This document shows, one piece after another, positions 54,864 to 64,000 of a stretch of DNA of 64,000 nucleotides. The notes below the pieces were generated by a model that searched no databases, was not told the origin of the DNA, and saw nothing but the letters and a program-made list of their open reading frames with translations. The position numbers were made by a program, and so were the translations under genes. The stretch comes from Poa pratensis. Lineage: Eukaryota; Streptophyta; Magnoliopsida; Poales; Poaceae. Location: positions 59,331,901 through 59,395,900 of the forward strand of contig CAMZMU010000040.1 of assembly GCA_947311845.1 (NCBI GenBank). The letters are read 5' to 3'. Positions within the stretch are counted from its first letter, which is position 1, and every line of letters begins with the position of its first letter.

Positions 54864-57800
54864 TGTAACATCCCAAAAATATTAATCAGTATTATTATTC
54901 CAAAAATGAGAGCCAACAAAAACTTTTGCTTAATTATATGTGTTGATCTCATATTGTTGCTTGTGTTGTTTCTTCTTGCTAAATGTGTGTTGCTTGCTCT
55001 AAAGAAAAACATGAAGAAAAGAAGAGGAATAAAATGAAAGTTGAAACAAAAAATAATGTGACAAGTGTCACATGAAATTCTCCAAGTGAGAAGTTGTTTT
55101 CCTTCACAATAAAATTCAGTGGAGTGGTAATGTAAACACTCCCATTTTATCCTTACTACTTTTCTCTCTCAACTCATATTTTGAACTAGTTTTAAAATTC
55201 TAAAGTAAATCAAATTGAAATAAAACAAAATTCCATAATTAAAACCCTATGAACAAAAATGATTCAAAACATTTTATTTTGAAATGCCAAATTTTGTGGA
55301 GCTACTACATGCTATGTGGAAGCCTCACAAATATTTGTGAATTTTTCTAAATTGTTTAAGTACCCCAAATAAATTCCAGAAATGCTGCTGGAAATGAAAA
55401 GAAGTAAAAGAAGCAGAGAAGGACCTAGTTGTAAATGGAAAAAAGAGTCCAGGGGGCGTTCTGCAATTTGCCGTCGTCTCCTACCCCTAGCTCCCCGTCA
55501 CCGTCGCCGTGTCGCCATGGTCGTCGTCGCCGCTCCCAGGCCCCCCAGGGCCCCCCTTGCTCGCGTTCGTCCACGCTCGTTGCCTCTGCACCTGCTCGCG
55601 CTCGAGCACCTCTCTCGCCCCGACGCGGCCCTGTCCCCCGTTGCTCGCCGTGGAGAGAACGGACGGCGCCGGCCAAATTCGCCCCACCGCTGCACCTCGA
55701 CACGCATCCGTCGCCACAGCTGCTCCCAGCTCGCTCCCGGACCCCCCAGACCCCTCTTCCTTGCGCTGCTTGCACGCGTCGCCGAGGAATCGGGAAATCT
55801 CCCGCCGGAGGCGCCATGGACGCTGTCCATGCGCTCCGTCCACGATACGCCGGCCCTGCCCTATTTAACCACCCCCACGCCTCGCCACAGACACCACACC
55901 GCACCACACCCACTCCACTCCCCTCTGTGCCCCGCCAGGAGGGCGTGCTCGCTGCCGCGACCTCGCCGTGTCCGAGGTAGAAGGCGACCGTGGCCACGCC
56001 GTTGGGCTGCCCCATTTCCTTCCCAAACCCCTGCACCGTGTTGCTTTCTCTCCCCGCACTCACCCAAGCCCTTTTTGCCATCTTATTCGTGCACAGACGC
56101 GCCGTGAAGCCTCGCCGGAGTTGCTGCCCGTGGCCGTGGAAGATCGAGAGCTCGCCGCCGACGAACCAGCCCACCCCAGCAAGTGCAACTCAGCCAGGAG
56201 CTTCCCACACGCCGCCGCCGTCGATCTGCATCATCTCCGCGACCTCCCGAGCCCCCTAGGTGAGAGATCCTTCCACCTCGCCGTCGCCGGCGCGGCAGCG
56301 CCGCCGATTTTAGGTCGCCGCCGATGCCTTTGATCGTGGGCCGTTGGATCTCGATCCAACGGACGCGTACCGCTTCGGTTAAAAGAAAGAGAGAGAGAGA
56401 CTGACGGGCGGGCCCCGCTCGTCAGGATTTTATTAATTTCCACCCGCGCACTGTGTCGCTGACATGTAGGCCCCACCTGTCATAGCTTTCAACATTATCC
56501 AGAGAACAATTAAATTCGAATTTAAACTTCTCTGTTAAAGTCAGTACTGGATCCAACTTTGAAATTCAATATCTTGAGATTTAGGAATCCAAATAAATCA
56601 AACTCAATTTTTCTGGAAAGCTTATGAAATTGTTTAACCAACCCAAGTGGTCTCATGTCATTTAATTAAATAGATAAAAAGTATTATTAAAAATACTACA
56701 GAAGGTTTAAATTCTAAACTTGTTTGTTTCTGATACTCTGTTAGTCCAAATAATTCCAAACCAATTTTGCTAGCTTAGTACTGCCATGTATTAGCTTCCC
56801 TAATTTTGGTAGAATTATTTGTGCATTATTAATTGTTTAGTATTAAGTTGAAGTTTAAACACCCTTCTGCACTCAAACATTTAAATATGTTTAATGGTTA
56901 ACCCAAATGAATTAGGACCAATTTTTTTAGGTCACATTTAGTCATGTTTAGTTACCCCTAAAGGATTTAATTTTAGGATCAACAGAACTTAATTGGTAGC
57001 TAAAACTTGATTATTAAGTTACTGGATTCAAACATTTGTGTAGGGAGTTTGGTAACCCCATTGATCCAAATCAAATTGTGTTGTCTTCTACACATCAGTA
57101 GCTTTCCATAGAAATTTAGTTTGTATTTTTGTGACCAACAGAACTCAAGTTGTGCAATTAAACATGTTCCACAAGTTTCTGCCATAATTTTGAACATAAA
57201 TCAGTGATGTTTAATTCAATTATTTTGAAACCAAATTGTATGATTTGATGTGTGCAGTAGCTATTTGTGATGTTTATGTTTGATATGTTGTGATGCTTGC
57301 TTGAGTAGTTTAGTAATTGTTTGCATTGCTTGTTTGACGTTTAGACGAGAACGTTGCCGAAGTCTACGAGGAGGGGGAATACCTTGAACAGCAAGCACAA
57401 GAACCTGAGAACTTTGCCGAGCAAGGCAAGCTACTTCACTGAGCTTGCATTTACATACATCTATTTTGTCACATGAGTTATTCAAAAGTATCAATGATTT
57501 TGAAAACCTTTTTACAAGTACATGAAAACTATTTTGCCACCTATGTAGAAGTATAAGATAGTTGATATAAAATTATAGGATGGGAAAATAAATGTTGTTT
57601 ACTCAAAACTCCTTTGAAATACTTGTGTGGTTATGGAATACCGAGATGTCGGTGTTGAAGTGGAGAAATGGAAAATGGGAATGTTTATGAAAAATGCACA
57701 GTGTCCTAGTACTATGACAACCAATCTTAATCTGTGCGACCACATTTACCCCCATATGGGAACGGGGCTTAGTCATATAATTTGCTCTTATTAGTATGGG

Positions 57801-58880
57801 ATACCTCATCGACGGAGATGACTCCGTTATGCATGAGGGGATGGTTTGGAGAACTCCCCTGACCTGGGTCCTCGCTCAAACTCTATGGAAAGATAAGGAG
57901 GAGGATTGAAGACTTCATCAATGTGGTCGCCGGAAAAACATATGAGTCCTCACACTTAGGGTTGCCGACGGGGACCGGACTGAGTGTTGGTGGGAATTAT
58001 CATATGGGAAGGATCCTATACTAGCATGAGCAAAGGAGAGGCTAGGGTCGGTGGCTCAACTTCGCATACACCTTGTATGGCGGGACGTGGCTGACACGAT
58101 GAGTTACCGGATGGATGTGGGATAAAAGCGTGCTACCTCTGCAGAGGGTCAAAACTATTCGAATAGCCGAGTCCTCGGATATGGACAATTGGGAGGCTGT
58201 CCTAAGATCATGTGCAAGTTTTGGAAAAGTTTTTAAGTTTAAAAGAAACTGAAATGGTGATGGTGTGACACAACTATACCAAATGGAGTGGTATGAGTTG
58301 TTGGAATAAATGGACCATGGTGAGCCATGGTCAGGAAAAGGAGGGGTTTTGGAGAAACAAATGAGATGGTGACTTCTTTTGAAAGATAGTTGTAAAACTC
58401 TTCTTACCTTTTTCAATAAAGATATAGAGATGTTTTAAACAAATAAAAGTTGTAAGTTAAAATAAAACTAGTGCATACTCATGTTGGGGTAGTTTGCGAG
58501 TACATTCAAATGTACTCATATTGGTTTCGTCCCTGGCTATTGTCCTAGCCAGACTACGAGGAGGAGCACTACGCCGAGCAGGAGTATGGCGACTTCTACG
58601 CGAACTAAGGATCTCCACAAGTCAGCTGCCTGTCGGGTCGTCATCGTTAGAATATGATGTCTTCTACGCCGTAGCTTCCGCTGATATTTTGGTTTGGCCC
58701 ATGAAGGCACCTATGTAAGACTTGGTCTAAATGACCATTTATGTAAGACTTTTTATTCGGTATTGTAATGGATGTAAACTTTGGTATCCAATTCGGATTA
58801 TGTGCAACGACAGACTGATCACGGGATCGTTGTGTTAAGCATAATCGGATATTTCGGACAGCTAGTCCGGGGTCCCCACA
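54864..58880 (+). repeat. 3' LTR of the chromovirus
   Basis: 4017 bp, TGTAACATCCC to CCCCACA. The 53-bp length difference from the 5' LTR is mostly the 56-bp duplication in the latter, with small indels besides. Confidence 0.93.
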
Positions 58881-58885
58881 AGCCG

Positions 58886-60474
58886 CAGCCTCATGATGTG
58901 GCCCCAGCAGTGGGCACTGCTGACGCCGCTGCAGCACCAGAGCTCTCTCCGACCTTCCGGAGTCTACGTCGCTTCGTCCCTACGGGGAGCCTAGCGAGGA
59001 AAGCAAGCAGAAATCCCTCAAGAGGGGCACTCAAGAACACATCCTAAAAAGAAAGGAAATGCCAGGCTTACTCAGCGGTGTCTATCCACCTCTGCGTCAT
59101 CCGCCGCGGCTGCGGGGCGCTAGCCTCCGCCTCTTCTGAGGCCCGGCAGGCCTGTCGTGGCTCGCCTTGGTGCGGGGCTCGCGGCGGCCTAACAAGGCCT
59201 CCTCATCGTCACTCTCCTCTTCCTCCGTGCGTTGCGAAGGGACGACGAGGTACGGGTCATCACTGCCTGAGGAGACCTCGCGGATCTCAGCTTCAGGCTG
59301 TGCTTCCCTCGAGGAGCCCACCGAGGAATTGGGGCCCCCCGAGGCGCCATCAACGTCCGCGTCAGACATCGCGGGCATCTCTGTCGTCTCCTCCTCGCCA
59401 TCGGCCGGCGCCGCCTGCGACGCTGACTCCGGGTTGTTGCGGGACCCAACCTGCCCCTCAGGCATCAAGCCCCACTGGTCGAACTTAGGCATCGCCTCCA
59501 CGAATTCAAGTCGAGATTCGATCTCGAACCTATGGAGCGGCTCTACAAAGTGAGACGCCGGCTTGTTGATGGACGGAGAGGTGAAGAGGACCTCCATGAT
59601 GCCGTCTAGCTCCGCCTTCTGGAAGTTGATAGAACTCAGGCGCATTTCGTCCGTCGGGACTGAGTACATCCACATCGGCTCCGAGTACGCCTGGAGCGGA
59701 GCGATGCGACGCCTCACGAAGTCCTTGGCCACCATCTGGCCAGTGAGGCCAGCCTCGCGAAGCTCCGCCAGACGCTGGACCACGCCGCCAAGTGTTGGGC
59801 CCTCGAGAGGATTGCTCGCCCAGCATCTCCTCTTCGTCGGGGTGCATCGGGCATCTCGAAGAAGGGACTCGCTCTCCCGGCGTCCACGAAGAACCACCGC
59901 TTGCGGAAGTCCTCCACCTTTTTCGACACATTGGAGACAGCGACCTCGCCGGCCCACGCGATAGGGATGTAGACGCTTCCCATGCCGTGAGTGATGCGGA
60001 AAGAGACGCACCCCGTCCGCTCGTTGTTCGCCGTAAACCGGAGCGCGTAGAAGCTGCGGAAGAGGCCACCGAGGGCCTAACTCCAAAGTATGCCTCGCAA
60101 AAGTAGGCAAAGATGGAGAGGATGAGGATGGAGTTGGAATGAAGGTGGAGAATCTGGATCTGGTAGAACTCCAGAATCGCCAGGAAGAAGTCGGAAAAGG
60201 GAGGCACGAGCCCAGCGAAGAGGGTGTGAAGGAAGATGGGATAGAAGCCGACACCGAGGACGCCGAGGGCGCACGCCAGTTTGAGCACCGTGGCACCCCA
60301 CTCGTTGGTCTTGGAGGCCGCCATATGGCGCACCTTGTCCAGCTGCGCCTCCGTACTGACACGGTACCCCACCAGCGCCGGCTTGAGGTTCCCGTCCTGC
60401 CTCATCGCGGCAGGCTCGCTCGCCTGCATCACCGCCTTGTCCTTCCTGGAGCCTGCGACTTTCTTGGGCGCCAT
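58886..60474 (-). pseudogene. Antisense gene of the host Tat element, N-terminal part (gypsy-type putative transposase domain)
   Basis: The minus strand starts at ATG 60474-60472 with MAPKKVAGSRKDKAVMQASE. It continues with the conserved block LGVGFYPIFLHTLFAGLVPP and LHSNSILILSIFAYFCEAYF, then text such as EDFRKRWFFVDAG. This resembles the plant 'putative gypsy type transposon' domain family (PF04195 as I recall it). The frame shifts near 60080 and again near 59850, then stays open to 59097 (QAYSEPMWMYSVPTDEMRLS, Glu-rich tail). A possible intron with acceptor cttttttag-like sequence lies near 59040. It is transcribed opposite to gag-pol. Function unknown. Confidence 0.65.
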
Positions 60475-60776
60475 CGCAGCTGGGATGTGGGGAAGGAGAA
60501 TCTCGGGGAAGACGCGTGCTCTGGAAAGGAGGAGGTGAAAGGGGATGAGCAGAGTAATGGGTGTCTGCGCCGGGCTCTCAGGCTTTGTCGCCTCAGCGAG
60601 CCGTTTCCCAGGCGTGGTGCTCCCCGCCACTACGCCCGTTACTGCCGAGGGGATCGTGGCTTCGTGGGCGGCCGCAGCTCGCCACGTGTCTCGGTCCAGC
60701 AGGCTCTTTTGGGGCCCACGATGCTTCGCCTGCGTCCACAAGACTCCAGCGTGCCCATCGCGGGCCCGGGGGCTAC

Positions 60777-61810
60777 TGTCGGCCCAGTGGAAACCAGGGT
60801 ACCACAAGGCCGGCCTGCCACAGCCCTCAACACTCTGCTGAAGATTCTGCTAAGGACCAGGCGTCTCAGCCTAGTGAGCCTCGTGAGAGACTTTTCCCTC
60901 GCGATGGCCTCTCCCATCGAGAATGTCGCGAAGTCTTGGCGCACGTCTACGCCTCCCTCGCGAGGCATCAAGTACTCAAAGACCTCGGGGAGGCAACCCA
61001 GCCCTCGCGAGGTTCCTTCGGGTGAAAGCAAGCTCTGTCTCCACGACAGAGCACACATGGCCTCTGCGCCCGACGCAGAGTGATGCGCGCGCCTGCGCGC
61101 GGTGATGACCACGCCGCAGTTGCCTCTTTGGTAATAAAAGTAGTCAACAAAGCAGCACCAAGCGAAGCGGACTAAAAGAATTGCCATTCCGGTGATAAGG
61201 GGACCGTTGGCCGTTACGCTCCAAGCCGACGTCACCGTGGGGCACCCCACGGCCCTCTCCAGTGCCAGTCCATCGTCCTGGATGGACGGTGGCTTTTCCT
61301 GCCAAGAGGACGCAGCTTTCTGCCATGGACCGAGTCCATGGACAGCCCCGTGGCCATGCACTGTCCTCCTCCTTCGTCGCCATGTGGTAGCCCTTCCTGC
61401 CTATTGAACGGGGGGGGGGGGGAAGAGGCCCGAGGCACCTATAAAAGGAGGCATTGTATGACCAGGAGAGGAGGTCGACCAGTTGAAGCTCATCCACACC
61501 ACCGCAAGGGAGAGGAGGGAGCATCTTCCAACATAGTTCCTCCCTAGCAAAGCTTGAGCCTCGGCTAGCTCACTGTACTGTAACCTCCATAAGCAGTGCA
61601 ATACAACCAAACAGGAGTAGGGTCTTACACCTCACGGTGGCCCGAACCTGGGTAGCGGCTCGTGTTTACTCTCTGCCGTGATGTTCCTCACCGAGCTCGA
61701 CAAGCACCGTCGCTGAGGTAGTTGAGGGTTGTTTGACAGCGTGTTCAGCCCCCTGCTCGTACCTGGCCTCGGTGAGACACATCCCTAGTTCCAGGGACCA
61801 GTCTCCGACA
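60777..61810 (+). repeat. 3' LTR of the host Tat element
   Basis: TGTCGGCCCAGTGG to CTCCGACA, 1034 bp, preceded by CCCGGGGGCTAC (purine-rich primer). TATAAAAG at 61440-61447. A G run of about 12 near 61411 is longer than in the 5' LTR. Confidence 0.9.
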
Positions 61811-61815
61811 AAGTC

Positions 61816-61935
61816 CTCCACACAAAGACCACTATCGAACAGGAAAAATATATATAGGATAAAAAAAAGGGAGGCATCCCATATGATTCTCATGGTCGGT
61901 AATCCCACCATCCTTTCAAGAAAACTACACGCACG
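61816..61935 (-). pseudogene. LINE fragment, upstream half (zf-RVT region)
   Basis: Just past the AAGTC duplication the minus strand reads IYFSCSIVVFVWRT, which runs in frame into the TWCPSS text at 25040. The FxxC..FVW pattern is that of the zf-RVT region of plant LINE ORF2. Further upstream the frame is poor. Confidence 0.45.
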
Positions 61936-62630
61936 GATTTTTCTTCATTTGTTTACTGCTGTGAGACCATAAAGGACGATTCCTAAACTTTCGACATCGA
62001 ACACGTTGCTACTACATATTTTCCATATGACTTTTTTGGACGATAGAAGGTTCATCTCCTTCACAAGAGTGATTTGCCTTCAGATAAGATTCCCAAAAAA
62101 ATAGATCATATATTCCGGGATCCACTTGAGATATTGAAAATGTACATAACCCACTGAAACCAAGAATACATAGGCCCAACTACACCTCTCGCCGATCCAA
62201 ATTCCTCAAACATTTGTGAGGAATCTTTTGATTTTGTGGTGGTGAATTCAATATAGCCGCCATTGTGAGATAAGAAAGATGATCTGAGGGCACGTGATGA
62301 GAAATATGGGTGTAGTGGGCCAGATTTAGGCATTGTATCAGTAATAGATATCTTCAGGAATTTGCTTCCGAAAAGCCGATTCATTCGAAAGCGGGGATGA
62401 ATCGGCACGTGAAGGAACAATGCAGAAAGAGAAAACTACATGTGGGGCATTCCAACGCAGTCCATCTGAATGTCACGGTCTCACACGAATCATCATCATC
62501 TTAGTCTCGAATTACAGTGGGAGAAAGGGGATTCGGGAGGGAATTCGGGGATCTGGGAGAGACATAAGCAATTGAGGTTCGGGAGAGAGATTCGGATATA
62601 ACTCAAATCATAGACGATACATGCCCCTGC
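61936..62630. other. Unrecognised sequence
   Basis: About 700 bases with no gene I can name. A partly open minus frame (62106-62420, 104 codons) and a plus frame with several stops are both present. It may be the decayed flank of the LINE or another captured fragment. Confidence 0.3.
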
Positions 62631-63293
62631 CCGCAGGCAAATTACTGAGCCATGATGGCATTGCTGTGGACACTGAGACTGCGGCTACCGGATGTTCTTG
62701 CCGTGATAACCCATCCGCTGCAGTGTTTGTGGACCTTTTTTATACACAATTTTAAATTGCAAACCCATGAGTTTCACAAAAGCTTTGTGCTGTAAAGGAG
62801 TATGCAAACGCTGTTCCGTGAGATGTAGCAGGCTTTGATGATCAGTGTGGATCTCAAACTCCTGGTGTTGCAGATATGTTCTCCATCTCCCGATTGCAAA
62901 CAAGATGGCTAAGCACTCTTTTTCATAAGAAGACAATATCTGATTCTTAGGACACAAGGCTTTGCTGAGATATGCCACCAGATGCCCCTTTTGTATCAAC
63001 ACAGCGCCAATGCCTGTATTAGATGCATCTGTCTCCAGAATGAACTTATCTTGGAAATTTGGCAGTGCCAAAACTGGAGCAGACACCATTGCTTGCTTGA
63101 GTAGTTTAAATGCCTCCTGTTGTGCTGGGCCCCAAACAAACAGCACCCCCTTCTTCAAGAGCTGTGTCAATGGTTGAGCAATCATTGCATAAAACTGGAT
63201 GTACTTGCGGTAGTAGCCTGTGAGCCCCAAGATTCCTCTAAGACTTTTCAGGTTAGTAGGAACTGGCCAATTAAGAACTGCTTGGATTTTGGA
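62631..63293 (-). pseudogene. RNase H region of a Ty3/gypsy element, truncated
   Basis: The minus strand 63230-62685 reads GLTGYYRKYIQFYAMIAQPL, then ILETDASNTGIGAVLIQ, YEKECLAILFAIGRWRTYLQ and IHTDHQSLLHL. It loses frame just before the NTAADGLSR block near 62715. No integrase follows; element sequence stops near 62630. It is linked to the RT frame upstream by a one-base break near 63290. Confidence 0.8.
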
Positions 63294-63294
63294 T

Positions 63295-64000
63295 TTATCC
63301 CGTGGCTACACCATTTGGTCCAATCACATGTCCCAGATACTCCAATTCACGTAATGCAAACGCACATTTGCTCTGTTTGATGAACAAATTATGTTGCTTC
63401 AACAGCTGGAACACTTCACGAAGATGTGTAGCGTGCTCTTCTAATGTGGGACTGTACACCAAAACATCGTCGATGAAAACCAAAACTGTCTTTCGCAAAC
63501 ATGGTGCTAAGATTTGGTTCATCGTGCTCTGAAAAGTAGCACGAGCTGATGTGAGCCCAAATGGCATCACCCGAAATTCATACAACCCTTGATGTGTGTG
63601 AAAAGTCGTCTTGTGTTCTTCTCCTTCAGCTAGCCGTATTTGATGATACCCAGATCGAAGATCTAACTTGGAGAAAACTTTGGCTCCTGACAGCTCATCT
63701 AACAGCTCGTCGATGACTGGTAGTGGGTGTTTGTTCTTTATGGTCAATTCGTTCAACTGCCGATAATCTACACAGAATCTCCATTCACCATCTTTCTTGC
63801 GGACCAACAACACTGGGGATGCAAAAGGACTGGTACTGCGCTGAATAATGCCACTACACAACATATCATACACCTGCCTCTCTATCTCATTTTTCTGTTC
63901 AGGCGTATATCGATAAGGTCTGGATTTTACGGGCTGAGCCCCAGGGACCAATGGTATTTGATCTTGCTCCTTTCGAGGTGGGAAGTTGATTGGTTTGGCA
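63295..64000 (-). pseudogene. Reverse transcriptase of a Ty3/gypsy element, running off the window
   Basis: The minus strand from the window end to 63295 reads PYRYTPEQKNEIERQVYDML, FCVDYRQLNELTIKNKHPLP, DLRSGYHQIRLAEGEEHKTT, MPFGLTSARATFQSTMNQIL and the catalytic FIDD at 63466-63477. The motifs are of Ty3/gypsy chromovirus or Reina type. Gag and protease would lie beyond 64000. The frame breaks at 63295 before the connection region, and the integrase is missing downstream, so the copy is defective. Confidence 0.85.

Larger units (their letters stand above)
44819..58880 (+). mobile_element. Chromovirus (Ty3/gypsy, Tekay-like) with LTRs of about 4 kb
   Basis: Target duplication AGCCG at 44814-44818 and 58881-58885. 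5' LTR 44819-48888, initiator-Met PBS 48893-48904, an extra ORF, gag with zinc knuckle, protease, RT, RNase H, integrase, chromodomain, purine tract, 3' LTR 54864-58880. The chromodomain and the Met-type PBS place it in the chromoviruses; the Tekay clade is inferred from its large size and RT text. Many one-base frame breaks. Confidence 0.93.
25041..61810 (+). mobile_element. Tat-lineage Ty3/gypsy retrotransposon hosting four nested insertions
   Basis: The target duplication AAGTC (25036-25040, 61811-61815) bounds a 36.8-kb span. Its own sequence is the 5' LTR (25041-25224 plus 33295-34148), PBS 34151-34168, gag-pro 34201-36556, a deleted pol 36557-38592, tandem repeats, an antisense gene, and the 3' LTR 60777-61810. 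Inserted into it are 25225-33289, 41320-42720, 43154-44752 and 44819-58880. The first 184 LTR bases differ at about nine positions between copies, so this is clearly the older element. It lacks the RT core and has amber codons in gag. Confidence 0.9.

Noticed and set aside
62106..62420. Chloroplast-derived insertion
   Set aside because: The text has an organelle-like feel, but I cannot match it to any plastid gene, so I leave it unassigned.

Overview
This is nuclear DNA of a grass, most likely a Triticeae species (wheat, Aegilops or barley type). The evidence is one GC-rich, intron-containing plant gene followed by about 60 kb of nested transposable elements. Several LTRs begin TGATACGTCTC and share the AAGCTTGGGGATGC polypurine region that, from general knowledge, is abundant in Triticeae. 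There are no bacterial features, tRNA or rRNA genes, or CRISPR arrays.

Layout. (1) 1-4365: last three exons of a BODYGUARD-type alpha/beta hydrolase. Its 3.2-kb second intron carries a non-LTR retroposon with a perfect 14-bp target duplication, and the rest of the intron is packed with CATGCA (RY) motifs. (2) 4789-12219: two head-to-tail Helitron-like elements of about 3.7 kb each. Both have a GC-rich head, a roughly 3-kb AT-rich body that appears to be a very diverged tandem repeat, and a 3' hairpin plus CTAG. (3) 12310-24603: a candidate TIR element that captured GC-rich repeats and a fragment of the VPS8 gene. It was later hit by a very young gag-only LTR retrotransposon (12817-19494, TSD CCTCC) and by a PIF/Harbinger element (19880-23992, TSD TAA), whose ORF1 is itself split by a solo LTR (TSD GGCGC). 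(4) 24604-25040 and 61816-about 61935: two halves of one LINE, separated by a 36.8-kb Tat-lineage Ty3/gypsy element (25041-61810, TSD AAGTC).

The 36.8-kb element contains four later insertions. These are a young Tat-lineage Ty3/gypsy element inside its 5' LTR (25225-33289), two solo LTRs (41320-42720, TSD AGAAC; 43154-44752, TSD GCAAG), and a chromovirus with LTRs of about 4 kb (44819-58880, TSD AGCCG). The last three lie in a long antisense gene between pol and the 3' LTR. The window ends in a minus-strand Ty3/gypsy RT-RNase H fragment (about 62640-64000).

How the parts relate. Only the hydrolase looks like a working host gene. The host element at 25041-61810 cannot encode reverse transcriptase, because its RT core is deleted in frame, and it has two amber codons in gag. 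If it moved recently it depended on a partner such as the related element nested in its LTR. The young elements have full domain sets but broken frames. In the chromovirus nearly every break is a one-base contraction of a homopolymer, so assembly error should be excluded before calling it dead.

Points most worth a second look: the antisense, possibly spliced gene in the Tat element; the extra acidic coiled-coil ORF upstream of gag in the chromovirus; the element-wide excess of hexamer AGTCGC in the nested Tat element; the repeat-built bodies of the twin Helitrons; and the RY-motif cluster in the hydrolase intron.
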